Shown here: positions 31,928-39,405 of the stretch, one piece after another | How positions within the stretch are numbered: position 1 is the stretch's first letter | Layout: each line of letters opens with the position of its first letter | Assembly: GCA_964580105.1 (NCBI GenBank) | Contig: CAZOJJ010000026.1 | Span: forward strand, 1 to 40,972 | Direction of reading: 5' to 3' | Source of the DNA: CAZOJJ01 sp964580105 | Lineage (GTDB): Bacteria > Bacteroidota > Rhodothermia > Rhodothermales > Rubricoccaceae | DNA length: 40,972 nt | Program-made: the position numbers and the translations under genes | Notes under the pieces: generated by a model | Told to the model about the DNA's origin: nothing | Database searches by the model: none | Seen by the model: only the letters and a program-made list of their open reading frames with translations

Positions 31928-33307
31928 ATGGCCAAGACGAAGACCCGTTACGTGTGCCAGGAGTGCGGCTACGAGTCCGCCCGCTGGCTCGGCCAGTGCG
32001 GCGGCTGCAACGCCTGGAACACGATGGTGGAGGAGGCCGCGCCGCAGGCCGTCAAGGCGCCCGTGCTCAAGACGGGCGGCGGAGGCCGCCTCGCCGGAGC
32101 GTACGGCACGACGCGCCCGCAGCGGCTGGCCGACGTCTCCGTCAGCGACCGTCCCCGCCTCGTGACCGGGCTGGCCGAGTTCGACCGGGTCATGGGCGGC
32201 GGCATCCTCCACGGCTCGCTCACGCTCGTCGCAGGCGACCCCGGCATCGGGAAGTCCACGCTGATGACGGAGCTGGGGCGGCACCTCCCCGAACACGCGA
32301 TTCTCTACGTGACCGGCGAGGAGAGCGCGCAGCAGGTCAAGCTCCGCGCGCGCCGCCTCGGCGTGGACGCGGGCAACCTCTACCTCTTCCCCGAGACGAA
32401 CGTCGAGGCCATCGTGGCCGCCGCGCACGACGTGCAGCCGGACGTGATGATCGTGGACTCCATCCAGACGGTTTACCGGCCCGACCTCACGAGCGCGCCC
32501 GGCTCCGTCGCCCAGGTCCGTGAGTCCGCCGCCGCGCTGCTCGACCTGACCAAGACGCTGCCCGTCTCGACGTTCCTCGTCGGCCACGTCACGAAGGCGG
32601 GCAGCATCGCCGGGCCGCGTGTGCTCGAGCACATGGTGGACACCGTCCTCTACTTCGAGGGGGATCGCCACCACGCCTACCGCGTGCTCCGGGCCATCAA
32701 GAACCGGTTCGGCGCGGCCCACGAGATCGGCGTCTTCGAGATGCGCGAGCGAGGGCTCGTCGAGGTCGAGAGCCCGAGTGCGCTGTTCCTCGCCGAGCGC
32801 TCGTACGGCGCCAGCGGCAGCGTCGTCGTGGCCTCGATGGAGGGGACGCGACCGCTGCTGGTCGAGGTGCAGGCGCTCGTCACCCCCGCCTCCTACGGCA
32901 CGCCGCAGCGCACGGCGACGGGGTTCGACGCGCGGCGCCTCCAGATGCTGCTGGCCGTGCTGGAGAAGCGCGAGGGGATGCGGCTCTCGCAGCAGGACGT
33001 GTTCCTCAACGTGGCCGGCGGCGTGCGGCTGGACGAGCCGGCGGTGGACCTCGGCGTGGCCCTTGCCGTGGCGTCGTCGTTCCGCGACGTGCCGGCAGAC
33101 TCGGGCACCGTCGTGGCCGGGGAGGTCGGCCTCGGGGGCGAGCTGCGGGCGGTGGGGCGGATCGAGCCGCGCCTGGCCGAGGCCAAGCAACTCGGCTTCG
33201 AGCGGGTGCTCCTGCCGACGTCGAACCTCCGGCACCTGGAGGCGCCGAAGGGGCTGGCGCTGCTCCCGGCCCAGCGCCTCGGGCAGGCGCTGGAGCTGGT
33301 GCTCTAG
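31928..33307 (+). CDS. radA: DNA repair/recombination protein RadA
   Basis: 459-residue cytoplasmic branch-migration ATPase that processes recombination intermediates. It has the N-terminal zinc finger (C10, C13, C24, C27), the RecA-like core with Walker A GDPGIGKS (103-110), LYVTGEES, MIVDSIQT (Walker B), the RadA-specific KNRFG (258-262), and the C-terminal Lon-protease-like domain with the DVFLNVAGGVRLDEPAVDLG and GEVGLGGELRAVGRIEPRL segments. The length is standard. The stop codon is the first of a run of in-frame stops created by a 12-bp tandem repeat. It is divergent from mlaE. Confidence 0.96.
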   Translation: MAKTKTRYVCQECGYESARWLGQCGGCNAWNTMVEEAAPQAVKAPVLKTGGGGRLAGAYGTTRPQRLADVSVSDRPRLVTGLAEFDRVMGGGILHGSLTLVAGDPGIGKSTLMTELGRHLPEHAILYVTGEESAQQVKLRARRLGVDAGNLYLFPETNVEAIVAAAHDVQPDVMIVDSIQTVYRPDLTSAPGSVAQVRESAAALLDLTKTLPVSTFLVGHVTKAGSIAGPRVLEHMVDTVLYFEGDRHHAYRVLRAIKNRFGAAHEIGVFEMRERGLVEVESPSALFLAERSYGASGSVVVASMEGTRPLLVEVQALVTPASYGTPQRTATGFDARRLQMLLAVLEKREGMRLSQQDVFLNVAGGVRLDEPAVDLGVALAVASSFRDVPADSGTVVAGEVGLGGELRAVGRIEPRLAEAKQLGFERVLLPTSNLRHLEAPKGLALLPAQRLGQALELVL

Positions 33308-33525
33308 GAGGTGCTCTAGGAGGTGCTCTAGGAGGTGCTCTAGGAGGTGCTCTAGGAGGNNNNNNNNNNNNNNNNNNNNNNNNNNNNNNNNNNNNNNNNN
33401 NNNNNNNNNNNNNNNNNNNNNNNNNNNNNNNNNNNNNNNNNNNNNNNNNNNNNNNNNNNTAGGAGGTGCTCTAGGAGGTGCTCTAGGAGGTGCTCTAGGA
33501 GGTGCTCTAGGAGGTGCTCTAGGAG
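33297..33525 (+). repeat. 12-bp repeat array containing the radA stop, interrupted by an assembly gap
   Basis: Units of GAGGTGCTCTAG run from the end of radA into the N gap and resume after it until about 33525. Each unit brings an in-frame TAG and an AGGAGG sequence. About 4.5 units are visible on each side of the gap, but the two visible parts may be the same DNA (see the gap entry), so the real copy number is unknown. Confidence 0.95.
33360..33459. other. Assembly gap (100 N) between identical 55-bp flanks
   Basis: Exactly 100 N. The last 55 bases before it (33305-33359) and the first 55 after it (33460-33514) are identical repeat sequence. Round N count and equal flanks mean the gap size is nominal. 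Confidence 0.95.
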
Positions 33526-33578
33526 GAGCGCGCCCGGCCGTGCGGCCCGGGAAGGCGCGAGGAGCGGCCCCGCTCGCC

Positions 33579-33585
33579 TATCTTG
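33579..33585 (+). promoter_or_regulatory. -7 box (TATCTTG)
   Basis: TATCTTG, 24 bp before the ATG of the acetyl-CoA synthetase gene; same heptamer as at the desaturase gene. Confidence 0.5.
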
Positions 33586-33609
33586 GTGCGCCCCATCGTC
33601 CCTGGCGCC

Positions 33610-35571
33610 ATGTCCGACCGCTATCCGCCCTCCGACGTCTTCCGCCGCCACGCCCGCCTCGGCTCGGAGGCGGAGTACGACGCGATGTACCGCCGCTCCC
33701 TCGACGACAGCGAGGGGTTCTGGCGCGAGCAGGCCGGGCGGATCGCCTGGTTCTCGCCCTTCGACCGCGTGCGCGATGTGGCCTTCGACGCGCACGACGT
33801 CCACATCAACTGGTACCTCGGCGGCACGACCAACGCGTGCTACAACGCCGTGGACCGCCACGTCGAGAACGGCCGGGGGGATCGAACGGCTTTCATCGTC
33901 GAGCCGGATGAGCCGGCCGAGGAAGCGCGCCGGATCTCCTACGCCGAGGTCCACGCCGCCGTGCAGCGGTGGGCCAACGTGCTGAAGGCTCTCGGCGTTC
34001 AGCGCGGGGACCGCATCACGATCTACCTCCCGATGATCCCCGAGGCGGCCTACGCCATGCTCGCCTGCGCCCGCCTCGGGGCCATCTTCTCGGTCGTCTT
34101 CGCCGGCTTCTCCCCCGATTCCCTCGCCGACCGCATCCTCGACGGGGAGTCCGACTTCGTCGTCACGGCCGACGAGGGGCGGCGCGGCGGCAAGCGCGTC
34201 GCGCTCAAGGCGAACGTGGACGCGGCCCTCCGGCGCGCCGAAGCCGAGGGGCAGGCCGTCCGCCACGTCCTCGTCGTTCGCAACACCGGCGGCGCGGTCG
34301 AGTGGCGCGACGGGCGCGACGTGTGGCTCCACGAGGCGCTCGAAAACGCGCCCGACGAGTGCCCGTGTGAGGCGATGGACGCGGAGGACCCGCTCTTCAT
34401 CCTCTACACCTCCGGCTCGACCGGCAAGCCGAAGGGCGTCGTCCACACCACGGCCGGCTACTGCGTCTGGACCAGCCTCACGCACGACTACGTCTTCGAC
34501 CTCCACCCCGAAACGGACGTCTACTGGTGCACCGCCGACGTCGGCTGGATCACCGGCCACAGCTACATCGTCTTCGGCCCGATGATCAACGGGGCGACGC
34601 AGGTCCTCTTCGAGGGCATCCCGACCTATCCCGACGCCAGCCGTTTCTGGGAGGTCGTAGCCCGGCACGGCGTCACGACCTTCTACACCGCGCCGACGGC
34701 CATCCGTGCCCTCATGGCGCAGGGCGACGACTTCGTCACGCGGACGGACCGCTCCAGCCTCCGCCTCCTCGGGACCGTCGGGGAGCCGATCAACCCGGAG
34801 GCGTGGCGGTGGTACTACCACGTCGTCGGCGAGGGGCGCTGTCCGGTCGTGGACACGTGGTGGCAGACGGAGACGGGCGGCATCATGATCGTCGGCCTAC
34901 CGGGCGCGATCGCGCAGAAGCCGGGCGCGGCGGGCAAGCCGTTCTTCGGCGTCCGGCCCGAAGTGCTCGACGCGGCCGGCCAGCCGCTCTCCGGCGCCGC
35001 CGAGGGTGTCCTCGTCATCGCCGACTCGTGGCCCGGCCAGGCGCGGACCGTCTACAAGAACCACTGGCGGTTCATCAACGCCTACTTCACCCACTACGAG
35101 GGCGCCTACTTCACCGGCGACGGCTGCCGCCGCGACGAGGACGGCTACTACTGGATCACCGGCCGCGTGGACGACGTGATCAACGTGTCCGGCCACCGGA
35201 TGGGCACGGCCGAGGTCGAGAGCGCGCTCGTCCTCCACGACGCGGTGGCCGAGGCGGCGGTGGTCGGCGTTCCGCACCCCATCAAGGGGCAGGGGATCTA
35301 CGCCTACGTCACGCTCGTTGCGGGCCGGGAGCCGACGGAGGCGCTGCGGCAGGAACTGATCCGGCACGTCCGCACGCACATCGGCCCCATCGCCCGGCCG
35401 GACTTCGTGCAGTTCGCCCCGGCGCTGCCGAAGACGCGCTCGGGTAAGATCATGCGGCGCATCCTGCGCAAGATCGCCGAGGACGACCCGGCCCACCTCG
35501 GGGATACCTCCACGCTGGCCGACCCGGCCGTGGTGGACGACCTCGTCGCGCAGCGGCAGAACCGGGGGTAG
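33610..35571 (+). CDS. acs: Acetyl-CoA synthetase
   Basis: 653-residue cytoplasmic AMP-forming ligase that turns acetate, ATP and CoA into acetyl-CoA. All core motifs are present: NWYLGGTTNACYNAVDRH near the N-terminus, YTSGSTGKPKG (from Y266), the acetate-pocket region TADVGWITGHSY, DTWWQTETGG (A5), TGDGCRRDEDGYYWITGRVDDVINVSGHRMGT (cited in parts: TGDGCRRDEDGYYW and GRVDDVINVSGHR), and PKTRSGKIMRR with the acetylatable lysine K613. The length is usual. The start MSDRYPPSD follows the TATCTTG box by 24 bp. It could instead prefer propionate, but the tryptophan in the pocket (VGWITGH, WWQTE) favours acetate. Confidence 0.96.
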   Translation: MSDRYPPSDVFRRHARLGSEAEYDAMYRRSLDDSEGFWREQAGRIAWFSPFDRVRDVAFDAHDVHINWYLGGTTNACYNAVDRHVENGRGDRTAFIVEPDEPAEEARRISYAEVHAAVQRWANVLKALGVQRGDRITIYLPMIPEAAYAMLACARLGAIFSVVFAGFSPDSLADRILDGESDFVVTADEGRRGGKRVALKANVDAALRRAEAEGQAVRHVLVVRNTGGAVEWRDGRDVWLHEALENAPDECPCEAMDAEDPLFILYTSGSTGKPKGVVHTTAGYCVWTSLTHDYVFDLHPETDVYWCTADVGWITGHSYIVFGPMINGATQVLFEGIPTYPDASRFWEVVARHGVTTFYTAPTAIRALMAQGDDFVTRTDRSSLRLLGTVGEPINPEAWRWYYHVVGEGRCPVVDTWWQTETGGIMIVGLPGAIAQKPGAAGKPFFGVRPEVLDAAGQPLSGAAEGVLVIADSWPGQARTVYKNHWRFINAYFTHYEGAYFTGDGCRRDEDGYYWITGRVDDVINVSGHRMGTAEVESALVLHDAVAEAAVVGVPHPIKGQGIYAYVTLVAGREPTEALRQELIRHVRTHIGPIARPDFVQFAPALPKTRSGKIMRRILRKIAEDDPAHLGDTSTLADPAVVDDLVAQRQNRG

Positions 35572-35590
35572 CGCGCCGGCCGAACCGCTC

Positions 35591-35597
35591 TATCTTG
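35591..35597 (+). promoter_or_regulatory. -7 box (TATCTTG)
   Basis: TATCTTG followed by CCGGG, 36 bp before the desaturase ATG. The desaturase gene thus has a promoter of its own behind acs. Confidence 0.5.
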
Positions 35598-35633
35598 CCG
35601 GGCGGCGGCCCCCCCTTCACCCCGAGGCGCACG

Positions 35634-36737
35634 ATGTCCACTACCGCAAGGATCCGCTTCGCCAAGCCGCGAGGCAGCGGCTTCATCGACGACGTCAAGG
35701 CGCGCGTGAACGACTACTTCGAGACGGCGGGGCGCTCGCCGAAAGCGGACGGGCGGATGGTGCTCAAGACGGTGATTCTGCTCGTCGGCACGGCCGGCGC
35801 CTACGCCCTCATCCTGACGGGCTGGTTCACGCCGTGGCAGATGCTCGGCCTCGCCGTCGTGATGGGCGTGGGTCTGGCCGGCATCGGCTTCTCCGTCGCC
35901 CACGACGCGCTCCACGGGGCGTACTCGGCCCGCCCGCGCGTCAACCAGCTCCTCGGGTACACCTTCGACCTGATGGGTGCGAACGGGTACATGTGGAAGA
36001 TCACGCACAACGTCATCCATCACACGTACACCAACATCCCCGGCATTGACGAGGACCTCACGGTGTCGCCCGTGCTTCGGCTCTCCCCCGAGGCACCGCG
36101 CCGCGGCTACCACCGCTTCCAGCACCGCTACGCGTTCTTCGCCTACAGCCTCGCCACGATCAACTGGCTGTTCGTGAAGGACTTTCAGCAGTTCCTCAAG
36201 CGTGACCTCGGGCCGTACCAGGGCAGGACGCACCCGCCGCGCGAAGTTGCCACCCTGATCGTCACCAAGCTGATCGTCTACGTCTACACCATCGTGATCC
36301 CGCTCCTCGTGCTCGACGTCACGTGGTGGCAGTTTCTGATCGGCTTCCTGGCGATGCACCTCACGGCGGGCGTCATCCTCGGCGTCGTCTTCCAGCTCGC
36401 GCACGTGGTCGAGGGGCCGCAGTTCCTCGCGCCCGACGACGAGGGGCGGATGGAGCACGCCTGGCTCATCCACGAGATGGAGACGACGGCCGACTTCGCG
36501 CACGGCAACAAGGCGCTCTCGTGGTACATCGGCGGGCTCAACTACCAGATCGAGCACCACCTCTTCCCGCAGGTGTGCAGCATCCACTACCCGGCCCTCA
36601 GCCGGATCGTCCGCGAGACGGCCGAGGCGCACGGCGTCCCGTACCACCTCCTGCCGACGCTGCGCTCGGCCGTGCGCTCGCACTACGCGATGCTCAAGAA
36701 GCTGGGGCAACCGGAACCGGCGGCGGTGAGAGCGTAG
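35634..36737 (+). CDS. Membrane fatty-acid (acyl-CoA) desaturase
   Basis: 367-residue integral membrane di-iron desaturase. Three histidine boxes: H90-D-A-L-H94, H125-N-V-I-H-H130 and Q305-I-E-H-H309, with membrane helices at about residues 43-65, 70-95, 210-225 and 228-255. The QxxHH third box and the LPTLRSAVRSHYAMLKKLG tail place it with the front-end/linoleoyl-CoA type desaturases found in many bacteria, rather than the stearoyl-CoA HxxHH-only type. It lacks the N-terminal cytochrome b5 domain of eukaryotic front-end enzymes. It probably adjusts membrane fluidity, possibly with the acetyl-CoA supply from acs upstream. Regiospecificity cannot be read from sequence. Confidence 0.9.
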   Translation: MSTTARIRFAKPRGSGFIDDVKARVNDYFETAGRSPKADGRMVLKTVILLVGTAGAYALILTGWFTPWQMLGLAVVMGVGLAGIGFSVAHDALHGAYSARPRVNQLLGYTFDLMGANGYMWKITHNVIHHTYTNIPGIDEDLTVSPVLRLSPEAPRRGYHRFQHRYAFFAYSLATINWLFVKDFQQFLKRDLGPYQGRTHPPREVATLIVTKLIVYVYTIVIPLLVLDVTWWQFLIGFLAMHLTAGVILGVVFQLAHVVEGPQFLAPDDEGRMEHAWLIHEMETTADFAHGNKALSWYIGGLNYQIEHHLFPQVCSIHYPALSRIVRETAEAHGVPYHLLPTLRSAVRSHYAMLKKLGQPEPAAVRA

Positions 36738-36761
36738 CGCCCGCCACCTCGGCGGCCCTCC

Positions 36762-36790
36762 CGAGGCCGGCTAGGCCGGCTAGGCCGGCG
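36762..36790 (-). repeat. 9-bp repeat with in-frame stops, left of the gap
   Basis: Three copies of a 9-bp unit (minus strand CCGGCCTAG, the outermost ending TCG in place of TAG). This is the left-hand copy of the end of the DUF1579 gene; the right-hand copy is at 36919-36945. Confidence 0.85.
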
Positions 36791-36818
36791 TGAAGAGGGC
36801 CTCGACGGCGAGCCACTC
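36780..36818 (-). pseudogene. Duplicate 3' end of the DUF1579 gene at a contig edge
   Basis: The last 12 codons and the stop of the DUF1579 gene, cut by the N gap. It is identical to the corresponding part of the complete gene to the right, and the identity continues through the stop-codon repeat for 55 bp in all. It is most likely the same DNA assembled twice, not a second gene. Confidence 0.8.
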
Positions 36819-36918
36819 NNNNNNNNNNNNNNNNNNNNNNNNNNNNNNNNNNNNNNNNNNNNNNNNNNNNNNNNNNNNNNNNNNNNNNNNNNNNNNNNNN
36901 NNNNNNNNNNNNNNNNNN
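36819..36918. other. Assembly gap (100 N) between identical 55-bp flanks
   Basis: Exactly 100 N. Bases 36764-36818 and 36919-36973 are identical over 55 bp, ending and starting exactly at the gap edges, the same overlap length as at the other gap. Real missing sequence is probably nil or a few repeat units. Confidence 0.95.
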
Positions 36919-36945
36919 AGGCCGGCTAGGCCGGCTAGGCCGGCG
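36919..36945 (-). repeat. 9-bp repeat containing the DUF1579 stop codon
   Basis: Unit CCGGCCTAG on the minus strand: the gene ends ...ACG CCG GCC TAG and continues CCG GCC TAG CCG GCC T, giving a second in-frame stop 9 bp on. The array is cut by the gap. Confidence 0.85.
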
Positions 36946-37393
36946 TGAAGAGGGCCTCGACGGCGAGCCACTCCTGCCCGTCCGGCGCGATGTTGTGCAT
37001 GACCATCCGCAGCGACTGGCGGCGGCGCGGCGTGAGGACCGTCCGCCACCCCCAGTCGGGGCCTTCCGGGACGGCGTAGGTGCCGCGCACGAACAGCGAG
37101 CCGTCCTCCTCGGCCGCGCCCTCGCACGCCATGACGGCCGTGCCCATGTGCCACGAGTCGATCCAGTGCGTCGTGACGAGGTCGGCCTTCGGCTGGTAGC
37201 CTACGAGCAGGCTGCCGGCCTGGTCGCGGTCCTGGTAGCGCCAGGTGTAGTCGAGGCGGACGAAGCGGCCGTCGAGGAGGGGGGTGACGACGGCGGTGGC
37301 GGGGGAGTCGTCGGGCCGGCCGGTGTGGGGATCCTGGAGGACGTTGTGGCCGCGCCAGGCGCCGGCGCAGGCGATGAGGTGTCCGAGTGCCAT
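36935..37393 (-). CDS. DUF1579-like protein
   Basis: 152-residue soluble protein. It looks like DUF1579: GAWRGHNVLQDPHTG near the N-terminus, an early central strand VRLDYTWRYQ, GSLLVGYQPKADLVTTHWIDSWHMG and strands to the end (LRMVMHNIAPDGQEWLAVEALF). The fold is expected to be lipocalin-like; the function is unknown. The ATG gives the full family length. The end of the gene lies in a 9-bp tandem repeat with extra in-frame stops and borders an assembly gap. It is divergent from the DEAD-box helicase gene with about 290 bp between. Confidence 0.75.
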   Translation of the reverse strand: MALGHLIACAGAWRGHNVLQDPHTGRPDDSPATAVVTPLLDGRFVRLDYTWRYQDRDQAGSLLVGYQPKADLVTTHWIDSWHMGTAVMACEGAAEEDGSLFVRGTYAVPEGPDWGWRTVLTPRRRQSLRMVMHNIAPDGQEWLAVEALFTPA

Positions 37394-37684
37394 ACGAAGA
37401 GGGGTGGGTGAGCGTGGCGCCAAGGTCCCGGGCGAGGGTGACATCCCTCCGGCGCACGGGTGCGCTCGTCGTCCCTGCGTCTTCGCGGCGTCCTCACTCC
37501 GCCCGTGCATCCGATGACGCCCGCGTGGGTACACGGGTTGGCTCTGTCTGAGCCCGCTGCCCGGTCCCCTCGGCCGGGCGGCGTGATGGATGGCGTAGCC
37601 CGGGTGCGAGGTGGGTGGCCGTCTGCGCGAGGGACCTGAGGGCCGGAGGGTCCGGCTCCACACCACCACACCGAGGCTACTCCT
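37394..37684. other. Long divergent intergenic region
   Basis: 291 bp between the DUF1579 start and the helicase start. I see no gene or known RNA. It contains a small GGACC/GGTCC hairpin (about 37631-37652), a GAGG sequence 8 bp before the proposed CTG start, and no clear TAnnTTTG box on the helicase strand. Cold-shock DEAD-box genes often have long structured leaders, so a regulatory 5' UTR is possible. Confidence 0.4.
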
Positions 37685-39316
37685 CTGACTTCTACGTTTT
37701 CCACGCTCGACCTGCGCCCCGAACTGGCGCAGGCCGCCGCCGACCTGGGCTTCGATACGCCCACCCCCATCCAATCCCAACTCATCCCCGTCCTCCTCGA
37801 CGGCCGCGACGCCGTCGGCCAGGCGCAGACGGGGACGGGCAAGACGGCCGCCTTCGGCTTCCCGCTCCTCCAGCGCATCGAAGCAGGCGTAGGCCCCGTG
37901 CAGGGCCTCGTGCTCGTGCCCACGCGCGAACTGGCGACACAGGTGGCCGGCGCGCTCCACACCTACGGCGTCCATCTCGGCACGCGGGTGCTCCCGGTCT
38001 TCGGTGGGCAGCCGTACCACAAGCAGATCCACCGACTGAGGAAGGGCGTCGACGTCGTGGTCGGCACGCCCGGTCGGCTCCTCGACCTGATCGCGCAGGG
38101 CGCGCTCGACCTGGGCGGCGTCCGCACCGTCGTCCTCGACGAGGCCGACGAGATGCTCTCGATGGGCTTCGTGGCCGACATCGAGGCGATCCTCGGGGAG
38201 ATACCGGAGACGCGGCAGACGGCGCTGCTCTCGGCCACCCTGCCCGGCGGCATCCGCCGCCTCGCCGAGCGCTACCTCAGCGATCCCGTGTTCTGCACGG
38301 TCGAGGGCACGCAGCGGACGGCCGAGACGGTCGAGCAGCGCGCCTACCTCGTCCACGGCGGCGACAAGATGGCGGCGCTGGTGCGGCTGCTGGAGACCGA
38401 GCCGATCGAGAGCGCCATCGTGTTCACGCACACGCGGGCGAGCACGGCCGAAATCGCCGAGACGCTGGCGGGCTACGGCTACGCCGCCGAGGCGCTCAGC
38501 GGTGAGCTCACGCAGCAGGCGCGGACGGAAGCGCTCGGCCGCTTCCGCAGCCGCCGCACTCAGATCCTCGTCGGGACGGACGTGGCGGCACGCGGCCTCG
38601 ACGTGGACCACGTCTCGCACGTGGTCAACTACGACCTGCCGCGCGACCCCGAGGTGTACGTCCACCGCATCGGGCGGACGGGCCGGGCCGGGAAGCGGGG
38701 CGTCGCGCTCGCCCTCGTGCGGCCCAACCAGCGCTCGCTGCTGGGCGCGGTCGAACGCTACACCCGGCAGCCGATCCCGTACGCGCCCGTGCCGTCCGTC
38801 GCGGACGTACAGGCGCGCCGCGATGCGGCCTTCCGGGCGAAGGTCGAGGCCGCGGTGGCAACCGACGACACCCGCCGCCTCGCGGTAGCGCTCGTCGCGA
38901 CCGGAGCCGATCCGATGGAGGTGGCCGCCGCTGCGCTGGCGATGGCCCGCGCCGTCGAGCCTGCTCCCATGCTGGCGGCCATCGGCGAGGTGAAGGCGGT
39001 GCGTGAGAAGCGCACCCCGCACGGGGAAACGCCCTTCGCGAAGCGCCACGACCGGGGGCGCACGCACCGGGCCGGCGGCGAGGCCGGGATGGTCCGCCTC
39101 GCGCTTGACAAGGGCTACAAGCAGGGCGTCCGGCCAAACCAGGTCGTGAGCGCCATCGCGCGCCACGCCGACGTCCCGGGCAAGGTGCTGGGCAAGATCC
39201 TCATCGAGGACCGGCAGACCCTCGTGGACGTGCCGGAAGACTACGCCGAGCAGGTCCTCGCCCGGAAGGGCGGCTACCGCCTCGGCAAGGACGTGGCCCA
39301 GGTATCGCGGGCGTAG
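37685..39316 (+). CDS. DEAD-box RNA helicase with DbpA-like C-terminal domain, CTG start
   Basis: 543-residue ATP-dependent RNA helicase. Motifs: Q-motif F..TPTPIQ (23-30), AQTGTGKT (Walker A), PTRELA, GG, TPGRLLD, DEADEML (152-158), SATLP, then IVFTHTRAST, ARGLDVDHVSHVVNYDLP and HRIGRTGRAG. The C-terminal part has the DbpA-type RNA-binding domain (AGMVRLALDKGYKQGVRPNQVVSAIA to LVDVPEDYAEQVLA). The frame from the preceding in-frame TGA (37637) to the Q-motif offers no ATG, GTG or TTG. CTG at 37685 is the only reasonable start: it gives the normal N-terminus (x-TSTFSTLDLRPEL) and has GAGG 8 bp before it. The first GTG, at 37898, would remove the Q-motif and Walker A. Role: ribosome assembly or RNA decay (inferred). 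Confidence 0.9.
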   Translation: MTSTFSTLDLRPELAQAAADLGFDTPTPIQSQLIPVLLDGRDAVGQAQTGTGKTAAFGFPLLQRIEAGVGPVQGLVLVPTRELATQVAGALHTYGVHLGTRVLPVFGGQPYHKQIHRLRKGVDVVVGTPGRLLDLIAQGALDLGGVRTVVLDEADEMLSMGFVADIEAILGEIPETRQTALLSATLPGGIRRLAERYLSDPVFCTVEGTQRTAETVEQRAYLVHGGDKMAALVRLLETEPIESAIVFTHTRASTAEIAETLAGYGYAAEALSGELTQQARTEALGRFRSRRTQILVGTDVAARGLDVDHVSHVVNYDLPRDPEVYVHRIGRTGRAGKRGVALALVRPNQRSLLGAVERYTRQPIPYAPVPSVADVQARRDAAFRAKVEAAVATDDTRRLAVALVATGADPMEVAAAALAMARAVEPAPMLAAIGEVKAVREKRTPHGETPFAKRHDRGRTHRAGGEAGMVRLALDKGYKQGVRPNQVVSAIARHADVPGKVLGKILIEDRQTLVDVPEDYAEQVLARKGGYRLGKDVAQVSRA

Positions 39317-39323
39317 CCGAGCG

Positions 39324-39372
39324 ACGACGAAGCGGTCGGCCCCCGTTCGGAGAGGGCCGGCCGCTTCGTCGT
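39324..39372. terminator. Long hairpin between helicase and haloperoxidase-like gene
   Basis: 19-bp stem (ACGACGAAGCGGTCGGCCC with its partner; one G-T wobble) and an 11-nt loop, 7 bp past the helicase stop and 33 bp before the convergent gene's stop. It can serve both strands, though no T-tract follows. Confidence 0.7.
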
Positions 39373-39405
39373 ACAAGGGCCACGCGCCCCTCGAGGCGGG
39401 CGCCG

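Noticed and set aside
33297..33525. CRISPR array
   Set aside because: Units are contiguous 12-mers with no spacers, and no cas genes are present.
36780..36818. A second DUF1579 gene
   Set aside because: Only 13 codons, identical to the other copy, and bounded by the 55-bp assembly overlap; taken as an artefact.
37588..37599. 12-bp GGATGGCGTAGC shared with the TonB receptor promoter (21154-21165)
   Set aside because: The helicase copy continues as TAGCCCG, not a -7 box, and lies 86 bp from the start; could be chance in GC-rich DNA.
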